This document shows, in pieces, positions 8,832-16,061 of a stretch of DNA of 42,759 nt. The first letter of the stretch is position 1, and every line of letters starts with the position of its first letter. The notes below the pieces were generated by a model that made no database searches, was not told the DNA's origin, and saw only the letters and a list, made by a program, of their open reading frames with translations. This DNA comes from a virus, in the IMG/VR virus record IMGVR_UViG_3300030107_003104, positions 1 through 42,759 of that record. One strand, written 5' to 3'. The translations under genes were made by a program, and so were the position numbers.

Positions 8832-10517
8832 ATGGCAAAACTCTTTGGGTTCTCTATTGACGATAGCCAAAAAACGCCACCTTCAGTAATATCCCCCGTT
8901 CCTCAAACCAATCAGGACGGGGTTGATAATTACATAAGTAGTGGCTTTTATGGGCAGTATGTAGATATTGAAGGTGTATATAGAACCGAACACGAATTAA
9001 TTAAAAGATACAGAGAGATGGCATTACATCCAGAAGCGGATGGTGCTATTGAAGATGTTGTTAATGAAGCGATTGTTAGCGATTTGTATGATTCTCCAGT
9101 GGAAATTGAATTATCCAATTTAAATGCTGGTGATAAACTAAAAAAAGTAATTAGAGAAGAATTTAAAAATATAAAAGAAATCATGGACTTCGATAGGAAG
9201 GCACATGAGATATTTAAAAATTGGTATATTGATGGTAGAGTATATTATCTAAAAGTTATTGATACCAAGAAACCTCAAGACGGTATACAGGATCTAAGAT
9301 ATATTGATCCTATGAAGATGAAGTATATTCGTCAGGAGAAGAAAAAATCTAAGGGACAACAAGTCTTAGATATGAATAAGGGTTCTGATAGTAATGCTAA
9401 GTATGTAGAACCAGAAATAGAAGAGTATTTCCTCTATACACCAAAACCAAGTTATCCAAGTGGTATGGTTTCTGGTGCTGGAAAAGGTGGAGTTAAAATT
9501 GCTAAAGATTCTATTGTTTATTGTAGTTCTGGATTAGTTGATAGAAATAAAGGAACAGTTCTTTCATATCTTCATAAAGCAATTAAGGCACTTAATCAAC
9601 TCAGAATGATTGAGGATAGTCTTGTAATTTACAGATTGTCAAGAGCACCAGAAAGAAGGATATTTTATATCGATGTAGGTAATCTACCAAAAGTTAAAGC
9701 AGAACAATACCTCAAAGAGGTAATGTCTCGTTATAGAAATAAGTTAGTATATGATGCTAACACTGGTGAAGTTAGAGATGACAGAAAGTTCATGTCTATG
9801 ATGGAAGATTTCTGGTTGCCTAGAAGAGAAGGTGGTAGAGGAACTGAAATCACAACACTTCCAGGTGGACAAAACCTTGGAGAACTTGCTGATATTGAGT
9901 ACTTCCAGAAGAAACTTTATAGAGCATTGGGTGTTCCTGAATCAAGAATTGCTAATGATGGTGGTTTTAATTTGGGACGTTCATCAGAAATACTAAGAGA
10001 TGAACTTAAATTTGCTAAGTTTGTAGGACGTTTAAGAAAGCGTTTTGCAGCAATGTTTAATGATATGCTCAGAACTCAATTGATTCTGAAGAATATTGTT
10101 ACTCCAGAAGATTGGGAAATCATGGAAGATCATATTCAGTATGATTTCTTATACGATAACCAGTTTGCTGAACTTAAAGAATCTGAATTAATGGAAGGAA
10201 GATTGAATATTCTTGCTACTATTGAACCATATGTTGGTAAATATTATTCTCAGGATTATGTGAGAAGAAGAGTCTTACGTCAGACTGATGGTGAAATCGT
10301 AGAGATTGATGAACAAATTGAACAGGAAATACAAGATGGTATTCTTCCTGATCCATCAACAGTAGATCCTATTACTGGGGAACCATTACCACCAGAAATG
10401 ATGGGTGGTGGAGATCCTATGAGTATGGGTGAAATTCCCCAAGAGCCAGATTTAGCGGCTGATGCTGCAAAAGTGAATGTTCAGTTGCAAAAAGACACCA
10501 AAAAAGCGGAGATATAA
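8832..10517 (+). CDS. 20: Portal protein gp20
   Basis: The 561-residue portal vertex subunit (T4 gp20, 524 residues) forms the dodecameric DNA entry channel. It contains conserved cyanophage gp20 segments used for diversity studies, including YREMALHPEADGAIEDVVNE near residues 61-80 and a central VPESRIANDGGFNLGRS. The C-terminal 60 residues are Pro/Met/Gly-rich and look disordered. A TATAAATA element overlaps its 3' end. Confidence 0.96.
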   Translation: MAKLFGFSIDDSQKTPPSVISPVPQTNQDGVDNYISSGFYGQYVDIEGVYRTEHELIKRYREMALHPEADGAIEDVVNEAIVSDLYDSPVEIELSNLNAGDKLKKVIREEFKNIKEIMDFDRKAHEIFKNWYIDGRVYYLKVIDTKKPQDGIQDLRYIDPMKMKYIRQEKKKSKGQQVLDMNKGSDSNAKYVEPEIEEYFLYTPKPSYPSGMVSGAGKGGVKIAKDSIVYCSSGLVDRNKGTVLSYLHKAIKALNQLRMIEDSLVIYRLSRAPERRIFYIDVGNLPKVKAEQYLKEVMSRYRNKLVYDANTGEVRDDRKFMSMMEDFWLPRREGGRGTEITTLPGGQNLGELADIEYFQKKLYRALGVPESRIANDGGFNLGRSSEILRDELKFAKFVGRLRKRFAAMFNDMLRTQLILKNIVTPEDWEIMEDHIQYDFLYDNQFAELKESELMEGRLNILATIEPYVGKYYSQDYVRRRVLRQTDGEIVEIDEQIEQEIQDGILPDPSTVDPITGEPLPPEMMGGGDPMSMGEIPQEPDLAADAAKVNVQLQKDTKKAEI

Positions 10518-10520
10518 ATA
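10513..10520 (+). promoter_or_regulatory. T4-type late promoter element TATAAATA
   Basis: An exact late element overlaps the gp20 stop and lies 25 nt upstream of the small head-region ORF at 10546. It could drive the prohead core-protease-scaffold genes. Confidence 0.6.
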
Positions 10521-10545
10521 AATTATATAACTATGATCACATATT

Positions 10546-10746
10546 ATGACCAATATATTAGATTTGATTGCGTCTGATGAATCATCAAATGCAATTAGTG
10601 ATGCAATTAAAGATGCATTATATGCCAAATCATCAGAAAAAATAGACTCATTGAAACCTTCAATAAGTTCTAATATGTTTGATGAGCCTGAAATTGAAGA
10701 CGAAACAACTGTAGAACCCGAAGAGGAATCACAAGAAGATGGCTAG
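10546..10746 (+). CDS. Small acidic protein in the gp67 position
   Basis: The 66-residue protein is acidic, with a C-terminal run rich in Glu/Asp (EPEIEDETTVEPEEESQ). T4 places the small prohead core proteins gp67 and gp68 between gp20 and gp21, and gp67 is also a short acidic protein. Position and composition therefore suggest a gp67-like core component, but no sequence motif proves it. It overlaps the next ORF by 8 nt. Confidence 0.65.
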   Translation: MTNILDLIASDESSNAISDAIKDALYAKSSEKIDSLKPSISSNMFDEPEIEDETTVEPEEESQEDG

Positions 10747-11011
10747 ACTTTTATTAAAAGGAACTGAAGCAGCACTAGGTACTGACACTGCTGGTGCGAA
10801 TGCTTTTAGTAGTGCACGACTTGTTCGATTAGTAAATGTTAATGGTAGTAGTACTTATTTGGTGTCACTAGTTGCAACAGTAGGTGGATCCGTAGTTGGT
10901 ACATTTACAATACCACCTCACACTGTAGTTGAACTTGAAAAAGAACCACTTCAGGGTGTATTTGCTGCAAATGCAAATGTTAAAGGAACTGCTATAGGCT
11001 ATAGTAACTAA
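10739..11011 (+). CDS. Small beta-rich virion-like protein of unknown function
   Basis: Ninety residues with alternating hydrophobics and many Gly, Ser, Thr and Val, including a strand-like VSLVATVGGSVVGTF and a following TIPPHTVVELEKEP. The composition suits a compact beta sandwich, such as a capsid accessory or decoration protein. It lies between the gp67-like ORF and the protease. There is no signal peptide or membrane segment. Assignment to the head is inference from position. Confidence 0.68.
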   Translation: MARLLLKGTEAALGTDTAGANAFSSARLVRLVNVNGSSTYLVSLVATVGGSVVGTFTIPPHTVVELEKEPLQGVFAANANVKGTAIGYSN

Positions 11012-11016
11012 GAACA

Positions 11017-11667
11017 ATGAAACTAATCACAGAAGAAGTATCAAAGGTTAAATTTATCACCGAAGGAAAAGGTGCTAAAAAGAAACTTTATATCGAAGGT
11101 GTTTTCCTCCAAGGAGACATCAAAAATCGTAATGGTAGAATGTATCCAGTCGATACTCTTTCAAGAGAAGTTGACAGATATAACGAATCTTTTGTACAAA
11201 AGGGACGTGCTCTTGGTGAATTGGGACATCCAGAAGGTCCAACCGTAAATCTGGATAGAGTATCACATAAAATTACATCTCTAGTTAGAGAAGGTAATAA
11301 TTTTAAAGGTAAGGCACAATTACTTTCAACACCTATGGGTAAAATTGCTTCATCATTAATTGATGAGGGAGTTACACTCGGTGTATCATCTCGTGGTGTT
11401 GGTTCACTTAGAGAAGATAGAACTGGTTGTAAAGTTGTAGGTGAAGATTTTCAGTTAGCAACTGCTGCTGATATTGTCGCTGATCCTTCTGCTCCAGATG
11501 CTTTTGTTAATGGCATCATGGAAGGGAAAGAGTGGGTTTGGGAAGGTGGAAATCTTCGTGAACAACTTGCTGAGAAAGCAAAAAGAACAATCAACACACT
11601 AGTTGATCAGAGAAGACTGGAAGAACATAAGTTGAATTTATTCAACGATTTTCTTTCAAATCTGTAA
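11017..11667 (+). CDS. 21: Prohead core protease gp21
   Basis: The 216-residue protein matches T4 gp21 in length (212). It shows the herpesvirus-assemblin-like serine protease pattern: a GELGHPEGP segment with the catalytic His near residue 71, and GVSSRGVGS with the catalytic Ser near residues 124-125. The early segment GDIKNRNGRMYP is also conserved. It degrades scaffold and trims the capsid protein during maturation. It stands just before its substrate gp22. Confidence 0.93.
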   Translation: MKLITEEVSKVKFITEGKGAKKKLYIEGVFLQGDIKNRNGRMYPVDTLSREVDRYNESFVQKGRALGELGHPEGPTVNLDRVSHKITSLVREGNNFKGKAQLLSTPMGKIASSLIDEGVTLGVSSRGVGSLREDRTGCKVVGEDFQLATAADIVADPSAPDAFVNGIMEGKEWVWEGGNLREQLAEKAKRTINTLVDQRRLEEHKLNLFNDFLSNL

Positions 11668-11671
11668 ACTC

Positions 11672-11679
11672 TATAAATA
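11672..11679 (+). promoter_or_regulatory. T4-type late promoter element TATAAATA before gp22
   Basis: Exact TATAAATA, 32 nt upstream of the scaffold ATG (11712). The leader between them is almost entirely A and T, with no clear Shine-Dalgarno sequence. Confidence 0.65.
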
Positions 11680-11711
11680 AATACAGATTAATTTAAAAAT
11701 ATCTAAAAAAA

Positions 11712-12896
11712 ATGTCCGTTGGTAACGATTTACAAGAAATGGAAAACGCAGTAACAAAAGGAGCTGCTAAGGGCGACCCAATGCAGAAACTCTCTAATCC
11801 TGGAGAAGGTAATTCTGTAGGTTGGGAAGACTTAGGCGGTCCTACACCAGAAAATTCAAAACCAGATGATGACTCTAATAAGTTATCAACTCCTGGTAAG
11901 ACTCTCGCTCAGGTGAGAAACGTAGTTAATAAGAATGCAGGTAAGGCAGATCCTATGCCAGCAGGTCTTAAATCTGGTGATGAAGTTGAAATTAAAGACG
12001 ACCAAGAAGTCGTTGCCGAGGATGAAGTAACTACAGAAGAAGGAACTGAAGTAGTTGCAGAAGAGGAAACATCTACTGAAGAAGTAGTCGCTGAAGAAGA
12101 GACTACCGAAGAGGAAGTTGTTGCCGAGGAAGAAACTTCTGAAGGAGAAGTTGTTGCCGAAGATAAGATTGACGTTGAGGAAGATCTCAATGCACTTATT
12201 GCTGGTGAAGAACTTTCAGAAGAGTTCCAAAACAAAGCACGGACAATCTTTGAAGGTGCAATCAGAAGCAAGGTTGCAGTTATCGAAGAAGAGCTTACTA
12301 AGTCTTATGAATCTAAACTCGTAGAAGAGGTTGATGAGATTAAGGTAGCTCTAACCGAAAGACTTGACTCCTATCTCGAATATGTTGCTCAAGAGTGGCT
12401 CGAAGAGAACCACTTAGTAATCGAGAATGGACTCAAAACAGAAATGACTGAATCCTTCCTAGAAGGTATGAAGTCACTATTTGAAGAACATTATGTAACC
12501 ATCCCTGATGAGAAATATGATGTCCTCAATAGCATGGTAGAAAAACTTGATGAAATGGAAAATAAACTCAATGAGCAAATTGACAAGAACGTTTCTCTTA
12601 ATAAGAGACTCGCTGAGTCAACTGCTGATGTAATCTTTGCAGAAGTTACAGAGGGTTTAGCACTTTCCCAAAGGGAGAAGCTACAATCACTTGCTGAAAA
12701 GATTGAGTTTGAAAGTGAGACAGACTATCGTGAGAAGTTAGAAACACTTAGGGAGTCTTATTTCCCAAGCAACGCTAACGCTCAAAAAGCAAAAACCGAG
12801 ACAATATCTGAAGGAGTTGCACCTGTAGCCCCACAAGATGTATCTAAATCTATGGAAGCATATATGGCAAGTCTTGGCAGAATTGCTAAAAAGTGA
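11712..12896 (+). CDS. 22: Prohead scaffold protein gp22
   Basis: The position between gp21 and gp23 and the strongly acidic, helical composition identify the scaffold. At 394 residues it exceeds T4 gp22 (269). Residues about 98-155 hold tandem Val-Val-Ala-Glu-Glu-Glu-Thr units that extend an acidic arm. Residues about 160-350 are long charged helices likely to form coiled coils that nucleate the prohead core. The C-terminal MEAYMASLGRIAKK resembles the capsid-binding tail of scaffolds. It is expected to be removed by gp21. Confidence 0.9.
   Translation: MSVGNDLQEMENAVTKGAAKGDPMQKLSNPGEGNSVGWEDLGGPTPENSKPDDDSNKLSTPGKTLAQVRNVVNKNAGKADPMPAGLKSGDEVEIKDDQEVVAEDEVTTEEGTEVVAEEETSTEEVVAEEETTEEEVVAEEETSEGEVVAEDKIDVEEDLNALIAGEELSEEFQNKARTIFEGAIRSKVAVIEEELTKSYESKLVEEVDEIKVALTERLDSYLEYVAQEWLEENHLVIENGLKTEMTESFLEGMKSLFEEHYVTIPDEKYDVLNSMVEKLDEMENKLNEQIDKNVSLNKRLAESTADVIFAEVTEGLALSQREKLQSLAEKIEFESETDYREKLETLRESYFPSNANAQKAKTETISEGVAPVAPQDVSKSMEAYMASLGRIAKK
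12004..12171 (+). repeat. Tandem acidic repeat in gp22 (EVVAEEETxxEE units)
   Basis: About five imperfect units of 10 to 12 codons, each containing VVAEEET or a near variant. The copies use different synonymous codons, so they did not arise by very recent duplication. Confidence 0.75.
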
Positions 12897-12944
12897 TTTT
12901 TTAATTATAAAGTAAACAAACTCATTAAATCTTTTTAAAGAAAA

Positions 12945-14345
12945 ATGCAAGCCCCTATTAATCAGGAAGCTCTGCAGGAGAAATGGGCACCATTACTAGA
13001 CTACGAAGGACTAGATTCAATCAAAGATCCACACCGTAGAATGGTAACAGCCGTTCTTCTGGAGAACCAAGAACAAGCACTACGTGAAGAGAAAGAATTC
13101 CTTCATGAAGCTGCACCCACCAACTCAGTCGGAAATGGTGGTTATACAAGCTCAGGTGGACAAACCGTTGCTGGTTTCGACCCTGTTCTAATAAGTCTTA
13201 TTAGACGTTCAATGCCAAACCTAGTCGCATATGACTTGGCTGGTGTTCAACCAATGAATGGTCCTACTGGACTAATCTTCGCAATGCGTTCTCGCTACAA
13301 TACTCAGGACGGAGCAGAAGCTCTATTCAACGAAGCAGATACAGCATTCGCATCTCAGAACAATTCTGGAAACCTTACTGCTGGACATGGTGCCGATACA
13401 ACTACGGTTGGTTTGGGTACTACTGGTGGTACACAATCTTCAGATCCTTCTGCACTAAACCCTTCAACAAACTCTACGCAGTATGCGTATAAGGTTGGAC
13501 AAGGTATGCGTACAGATAACGCTGAAGCTCTTGGAGATGCTACAAATAATGCCTTCAACGAGATGGCATTCAGCATCGAGAAAGTAACAGTTACTGCGAA
13601 ATCTCGTGCGTTAAAAGCTGAGTACTCACTTGAACTCGCTCAAGACTTGAAAGCAATCCACGGATTAAATGCTGAAGCGGAATTAGCAAACATTCTCTCT
13701 ACAGAGATTCTTGCTGAAATCAACCGTGAAATCATCCGTACAATCTACAAGGTTGCTGAGTCTGGTGCACAAAACAACACTGCTACTGCTGGTAAGTTCG
13801 ACTTAGACGTTGACTCCAATGGTAGATGGTCAGTTGAGAAGTTCAAGGGACTTATCTTCCAGATAGAGAGAGATGCTAACGCTATCGCTCAAAGAACTCG
13901 TCGTGGAAAGGGCAACATTGTTATGTGCTCTGCAGACGTTGCTTCCGCACTAACAATGGCTGGTGTACTTGATTACACACCTGCTCTTAATGCAAACCTT
14001 AATGTTGATGATACTGGTAACACCTTCGCTGGTGTACTAGGCGGTAAATTCCGTGTATACATCGACCCTTATTCTTCTAACGTTAACGACAATCAGTATT
14101 ACGTTGCTGGATACAAAGGTACTTCACCATATGATGCTGGACTGTTCTATTGCCCATACGTTCCTCTACAGATGGTTCGTGCAGTTGGTCAGGACACATT
14201 CCAACCAAAAATCGGGTTTAAGACTCGTTATGGTGTTGTTGCTAACCCATTCGCTGAAGGTGATGCATCTAGCGTTGGTGCTGGTGCTATCAAGGTTAAC
14301 TCAAACCGTTACTACAGACGTGTTACTGTTAACAACCTCATGTAA
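12945..14345 (+). CDS. 23: Major capsid protein gp23
   Basis: The 466-residue protein is the main head subunit (T4 gp23, 521 residues). It contains the conserved gp23 diversity-marker segments, including GLIFAMRSRY near residues 108-117 and the C-terminal PQMVRAVG-like VPLQMVRAVGQDTFQPKIGFK. The N-terminal 45 residues (WAPLLDYEGLDSIKD) resemble the gp21-cleaved propeptide. Codons are the most C-rich in the window, matching very high expression. The leader is A-rich and lacks a good Shine-Dalgarno. Confidence 0.97.
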   Translation: MQAPINQEALQEKWAPLLDYEGLDSIKDPHRRMVTAVLLENQEQALREEKEFLHEAAPTNSVGNGGYTSSGGQTVAGFDPVLISLIRRSMPNLVAYDLAGVQPMNGPTGLIFAMRSRYNTQDGAEALFNEADTAFASQNNSGNLTAGHGADTTTVGLGTTGGTQSSDPSALNPSTNSTQYAYKVGQGMRTDNAEALGDATNNAFNEMAFSIEKVTVTAKSRALKAEYSLELAQDLKAIHGLNAEAELANILSTEILAEINREIIRTIYKVAESGAQNNTATAGKFDLDVDSNGRWSVEKFKGLIFQIERDANAIAQRTRRGKGNIVMCSADVASALTMAGVLDYTPALNANLNVDDTGNTFAGVLGGKFRVYIDPYSSNVNDNQYYVAGYKGTSPYDAGLFYCPYVPLQMVRAVGQDTFQPKIGFKTRYGVVANPFAEGDASSVGAGAIKVNSNRYYRRVTVNNLM

Positions 14346-14366
14346 GCAAGACGCTTATATTTCAAC

Positions 14367-14395
14367 AAAGCACTCCTTCGGGGGTGCTTTTTTTT
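14367..14395 (+). terminator. Strong rho-independent terminator after gp23
   Basis: A 10-bp stem (AAAGCACTCC with GGGGTGCTTT) closes on a TTCG tetraloop and ends in eight T. It isolates the capsid transcript from the small genes downstream. Confidence 0.95.
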
Positions 14396-14397
14396 GT

Positions 14398-14404
14398 CTA
14401 AATA
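14398..14404 (+). promoter_or_regulatory. Late promoter-like CTAAATA after the gp23 terminator
   Basis: CTAAATA follows the terminator T-run by a few bases and is 25 nt before the ATG at 14430, so transcription can restart after gp23. Confidence 0.5.
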
Positions 14405-14429
14405 CATTCAAGGAGACCTGTGTTAACTA

Positions 14430-14621
14430 ATGGCATACTATCATATTAAAAAGAAAGCATCTTTAACTAACAATGACGTTTACTATGTTGGTGGTGTAAA
14501 TTGGAGTGATGATTATTCAAAAAGACAAAAATGGACATCTAAGGCAAAGGTTGAAGCAGTATTGGTAAATACAGATGGAACTAATGGTGGATTTAACTTT
14601 GCTAGTTGGGTAAAGGAGTAA
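14430..14621 (+). CDS. 63-aa protein of unknown function
   Basis: The ATG at 14430 has an AAGGAGA ribosome site 17 nt upstream and a late-type element before that. The product is basic in its N-terminal half (YYHIKKKASL) and rich in Trp/Tyr, with no Cys and no membrane segment. The family is unknown; the neighbourhood suggests late expression with head or tail genes. Confidence 0.65.
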   Translation: MAYYHIKKKASLTNNDVYYVGGVNWSDDYSKRQKWTSKAKVEAVLVNTDGTNGGFNFASWVKE

Positions 14622-14632
14622 CTAAATAAATA
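14622..14632 (+). promoter_or_regulatory. Late promoter-like CTAAATAAATA
   Basis: Two overlapping matches (CTAAATA and AATAAATA) begin at the stop of the 63-aa ORF and lie 19 nt before the next ATG at 14651. Confidence 0.5.
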
Positions 14633-14650
14633 TACGACTACTGTAAGAAC

Positions 14651-14809
14651 ATGAAACCTACTCCTAGACAATATCAAGAAGCAGTTGAAAGACAGCAGAA
14701 GATTACAGATTATCTGATTAAAGAAGGATATGCTGAGAATCCTGAAATGGCAGGTAACATTATTATGGGTATGAGTGAGCAATGGTATGAATTGATTTTG
14801 AATGACTAA
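14651..14809 (+). CDS. 52-aa protein of unknown function
   Basis: Short ORF starting MKPTPRQYQEAVERQQ and ending WYELILND. It is predicted mostly helical, with no Cys or membrane segment. It has a late-type element just upstream and overlaps the next ORF by 8 nt, which supports it as a real coupled gene. Confidence 0.6.
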   Translation: MKPTPRQYQEAVERQQKITDYLIKEGYAENPEMAGNIIMGMSEQWYELILND

Positions 14810-14954
14810 AGAATTTGAGAGATTTATTGAAGAAGCAGCAACTAAAAGATGCCCTAAAGATGAATATTATTGCAACACAGATAAGTGTTGTAAACCAATT
14901 CCTAAAGGGCATCATGTAGATCGTGGTGGAATTTTAGTAAAAGATGAAGAGTAA
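14802..14954 (+). CDS. 50-aa Cys-containing protein of unknown function
   Basis: Starts MTKEFERF. Four cysteines occur in a short central block (CPKDEYYCNTDKCCKPIPKG), followed by GHHVDRGG, a plausible small metal-binding site. It overlaps the previous ORF by 8 nt and joins the next gene in TAATG, so it is embedded in a coupled unit. The function is unknown. Confidence 0.65.
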   Translation: MTKEFERFIEEAATKRCPKDEYYCNTDKCCKPIPKGHHVDRGGILVKDEE

Positions 14955-15502
14955 TGGCAACAGCATTCGCTAATCAAATAACTAACAGGAATTTTCTATC
15001 TCCTGCAGCTTTTCTATTCAATATTACAAAAGTACCAAAGGTTTCGTTTTTTTGTAGTAGTGCTAGTATTCCTGAGATTCTTTTCTCTACTAATACTCAA
15101 CCATCATACCTAAAGGATATTGATGTTCCTGGTGAAAAACTTGAGTATGATGATTTAATAATTAGATTCTTAGTTGATGAAGATTTAAAGAATTATATGG
15201 CAATTCATAATTGGATGACTGGTCTTGGATTTCCAGAATCTACTAAAGATTTTAAGGATGAAGTCACTAAACCAGATACTACTATTGATATGAATCAACA
15301 GTATAGTGATGGTAGTTTATCAATACAAAATAGTAATTTTAGAACAAATGCTATTGTAAAATTTAAAGATTTATTCCCAACAGCATTAACTTCTTTGGAG
15401 TTTGATACATCAATTACGGATATCCAATACTTTACAGCACAAGTAACTTTTAAATATTTGGTGTATAATATAGTAGCAGCAGACGGTAGAACCAGACTAT
15501 AG
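14954..15502 (+). CDS. 3: Tail completion protein gp3-like (tube-fold protein)
   Basis: The 182-residue protein lies right after the capsid region, where cyanophage genomes carry gene 3; T4 gp3 (176 residues) caps the tail tube. Its layout parallels gp19: an N-terminal SIPEI segment, then VPGEKLEYDDL, then a FLVDEDLKNYMAIHNWM stretch comparable to the gp19 strand-helix that ends in EKWM. This points to a tail-tube-type fold. Naming it gp3 rests mainly on position and length; a baseplate or tube paralogue is the alternative. Confidence 0.65.
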   Translation: MATAFANQITNRNFLSPAAFLFNITKVPKVSFFCSSASIPEILFSTNTQPSYLKDIDVPGEKLEYDDLIIRFLVDEDLKNYMAIHNWMTGLGFPESTKDFKDEVTKPDTTIDMNQQYSDGSLSIQNSNFRTNAIVKFKDLFPTALTSLEFDTSITDIQYFTAQVTFKYLVYNIVAADGRTRL

Positions 15503-15503
15503 T

Positions 15504-15932
15504 ATGAATCTTGACAAAATTCAGGAGATGTGGGAGAAAGATTCTTTCATCGATCCTGATAATCTACATGATGAATCTTTAAAAATTCCACAATTACATT
15601 CAAAGTATTATACAGTTTATAATACTGTTACTTTGTTGCGTGAAAAAGCAAGAGATCAATATAGTAAAATTAAATTAGAACGATATAATTTCTATACAGG
15701 AAAAGCACCAGCAGAGGCATACGTCGAAGAACCATTTCCGTATAAGGTTAGGGAAAAGGACGCAATACAAAGGCATTTAGATGCTGATGATAGATTAACT
15801 AAGATTGATCTTAAGATAAGATATTATGATGCGACTCTAAAATTCTTAGAAGAAATTATTAGAAACGTATCTAACAGGACATACCAGATTAAGAATGCTA
15901 TCGAATGGAATAGATTCCAAGCAGGAATGTAA
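15504..15932 (+). CDS. uvsY: Recombination mediator UvsY
   Basis: At 142 residues it is close to T4 UvsY (137). The N-terminus (LDKIQEMWEKDSFIDPDNL) and a central KLERYNFYTGKAPAEAY aligned with the T4 LDYYSGRGD region support the call, as does the C-terminal family-like IEWNRFQAG. UvsY loads the UvsX recombinase onto gp32-covered ssDNA. It starts 1 nt after the gp3-like stop. uvsW follows after the - strand insertion, as the two genes are also close in T4. Confidence 0.88.
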   Translation: MNLDKIQEMWEKDSFIDPDNLHDESLKIPQLHSKYYTVYNTVTLLREKARDQYSKIKLERYNFYTGKAPAEAYVEEPFPYKVREKDAIQRHLDADDRLTKIDLKIRYYDATLKFLEEIIRNVSNRTYQIKNAIEWNRFQAGM

Positions 15933-15950
15933 TAAATAATTTTTTAAAAC

Positions 15951-16039
15951 TGTGAGGGAAGGAGTCGAACCTTCAAGTCCCACCAGAGCAGAACAGCAGG
16001 GAAACAGCCTGCCACGTTTACCAATTTCGTCACCTCACA
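15951..16039 (-). tRNA. tRNA with anticodon GTT (Asn) on a long-variable-arm body
   Basis: Read on the - strand from 16039, all arms fold without mismatch: acceptor TGTGAGG/CCTCACA, D stem ACG/CGT with GG in the loop, anticodon stem GCAGG/CCTGC with loop CTGTTTC, and T arm GAAGG/CCTTC with loop TTCGACT. The anticodon is GTT, which reads Asn codons AAC/AAT. The variable region is 21 nt and can form a 5-bp stem, a type II feature normally found only in Leu, Ser and Tyr tRNAs. The D-arm sequence resembles tRNA-Leu. The discriminator is G and CCA is not encoded. Position 37 is T, which is unusual. Confidence 0.9.
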
Positions 16040-16043
16040 AAGT

Positions 16044-16061
16044 AATCCCTAGTCAGGGATT
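16044..16061 (-). other. Perfect hairpin between the synthetase gene and the tRNA
   Basis: AATCCCT and AGGGATT form a 7-bp perfect inverted repeat around a 4-nt loop. It spans the synthetase stop codon (TAG at 16051-16049 on the - strand) and ends 4 nt before the tRNA 5' end. There is no T-run, so it is more likely a processing or stability element than a terminator. Confidence 0.6.

Noticed and set aside
11909-12271. 120-codon - strand ORF rich in Ser/Thr
   Set aside because: It is the antisense of the acidic GAA/GAG-rich repeats of gp22, which cannot easily form stops on the opposite strand; no ribosome site or homology.
14053-14430. 125-codon + strand ORF across the gp23 end and the terminator
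   Set aside because: Out of frame with gp23 and reads through a 10-bp terminator; composition is not protein-like.
15951-16039. tRNA as a prophage attachment site
   Set aside because: No integrase is seen, T4-like phages are lytic, and no duplicated tRNA fragment is visible.
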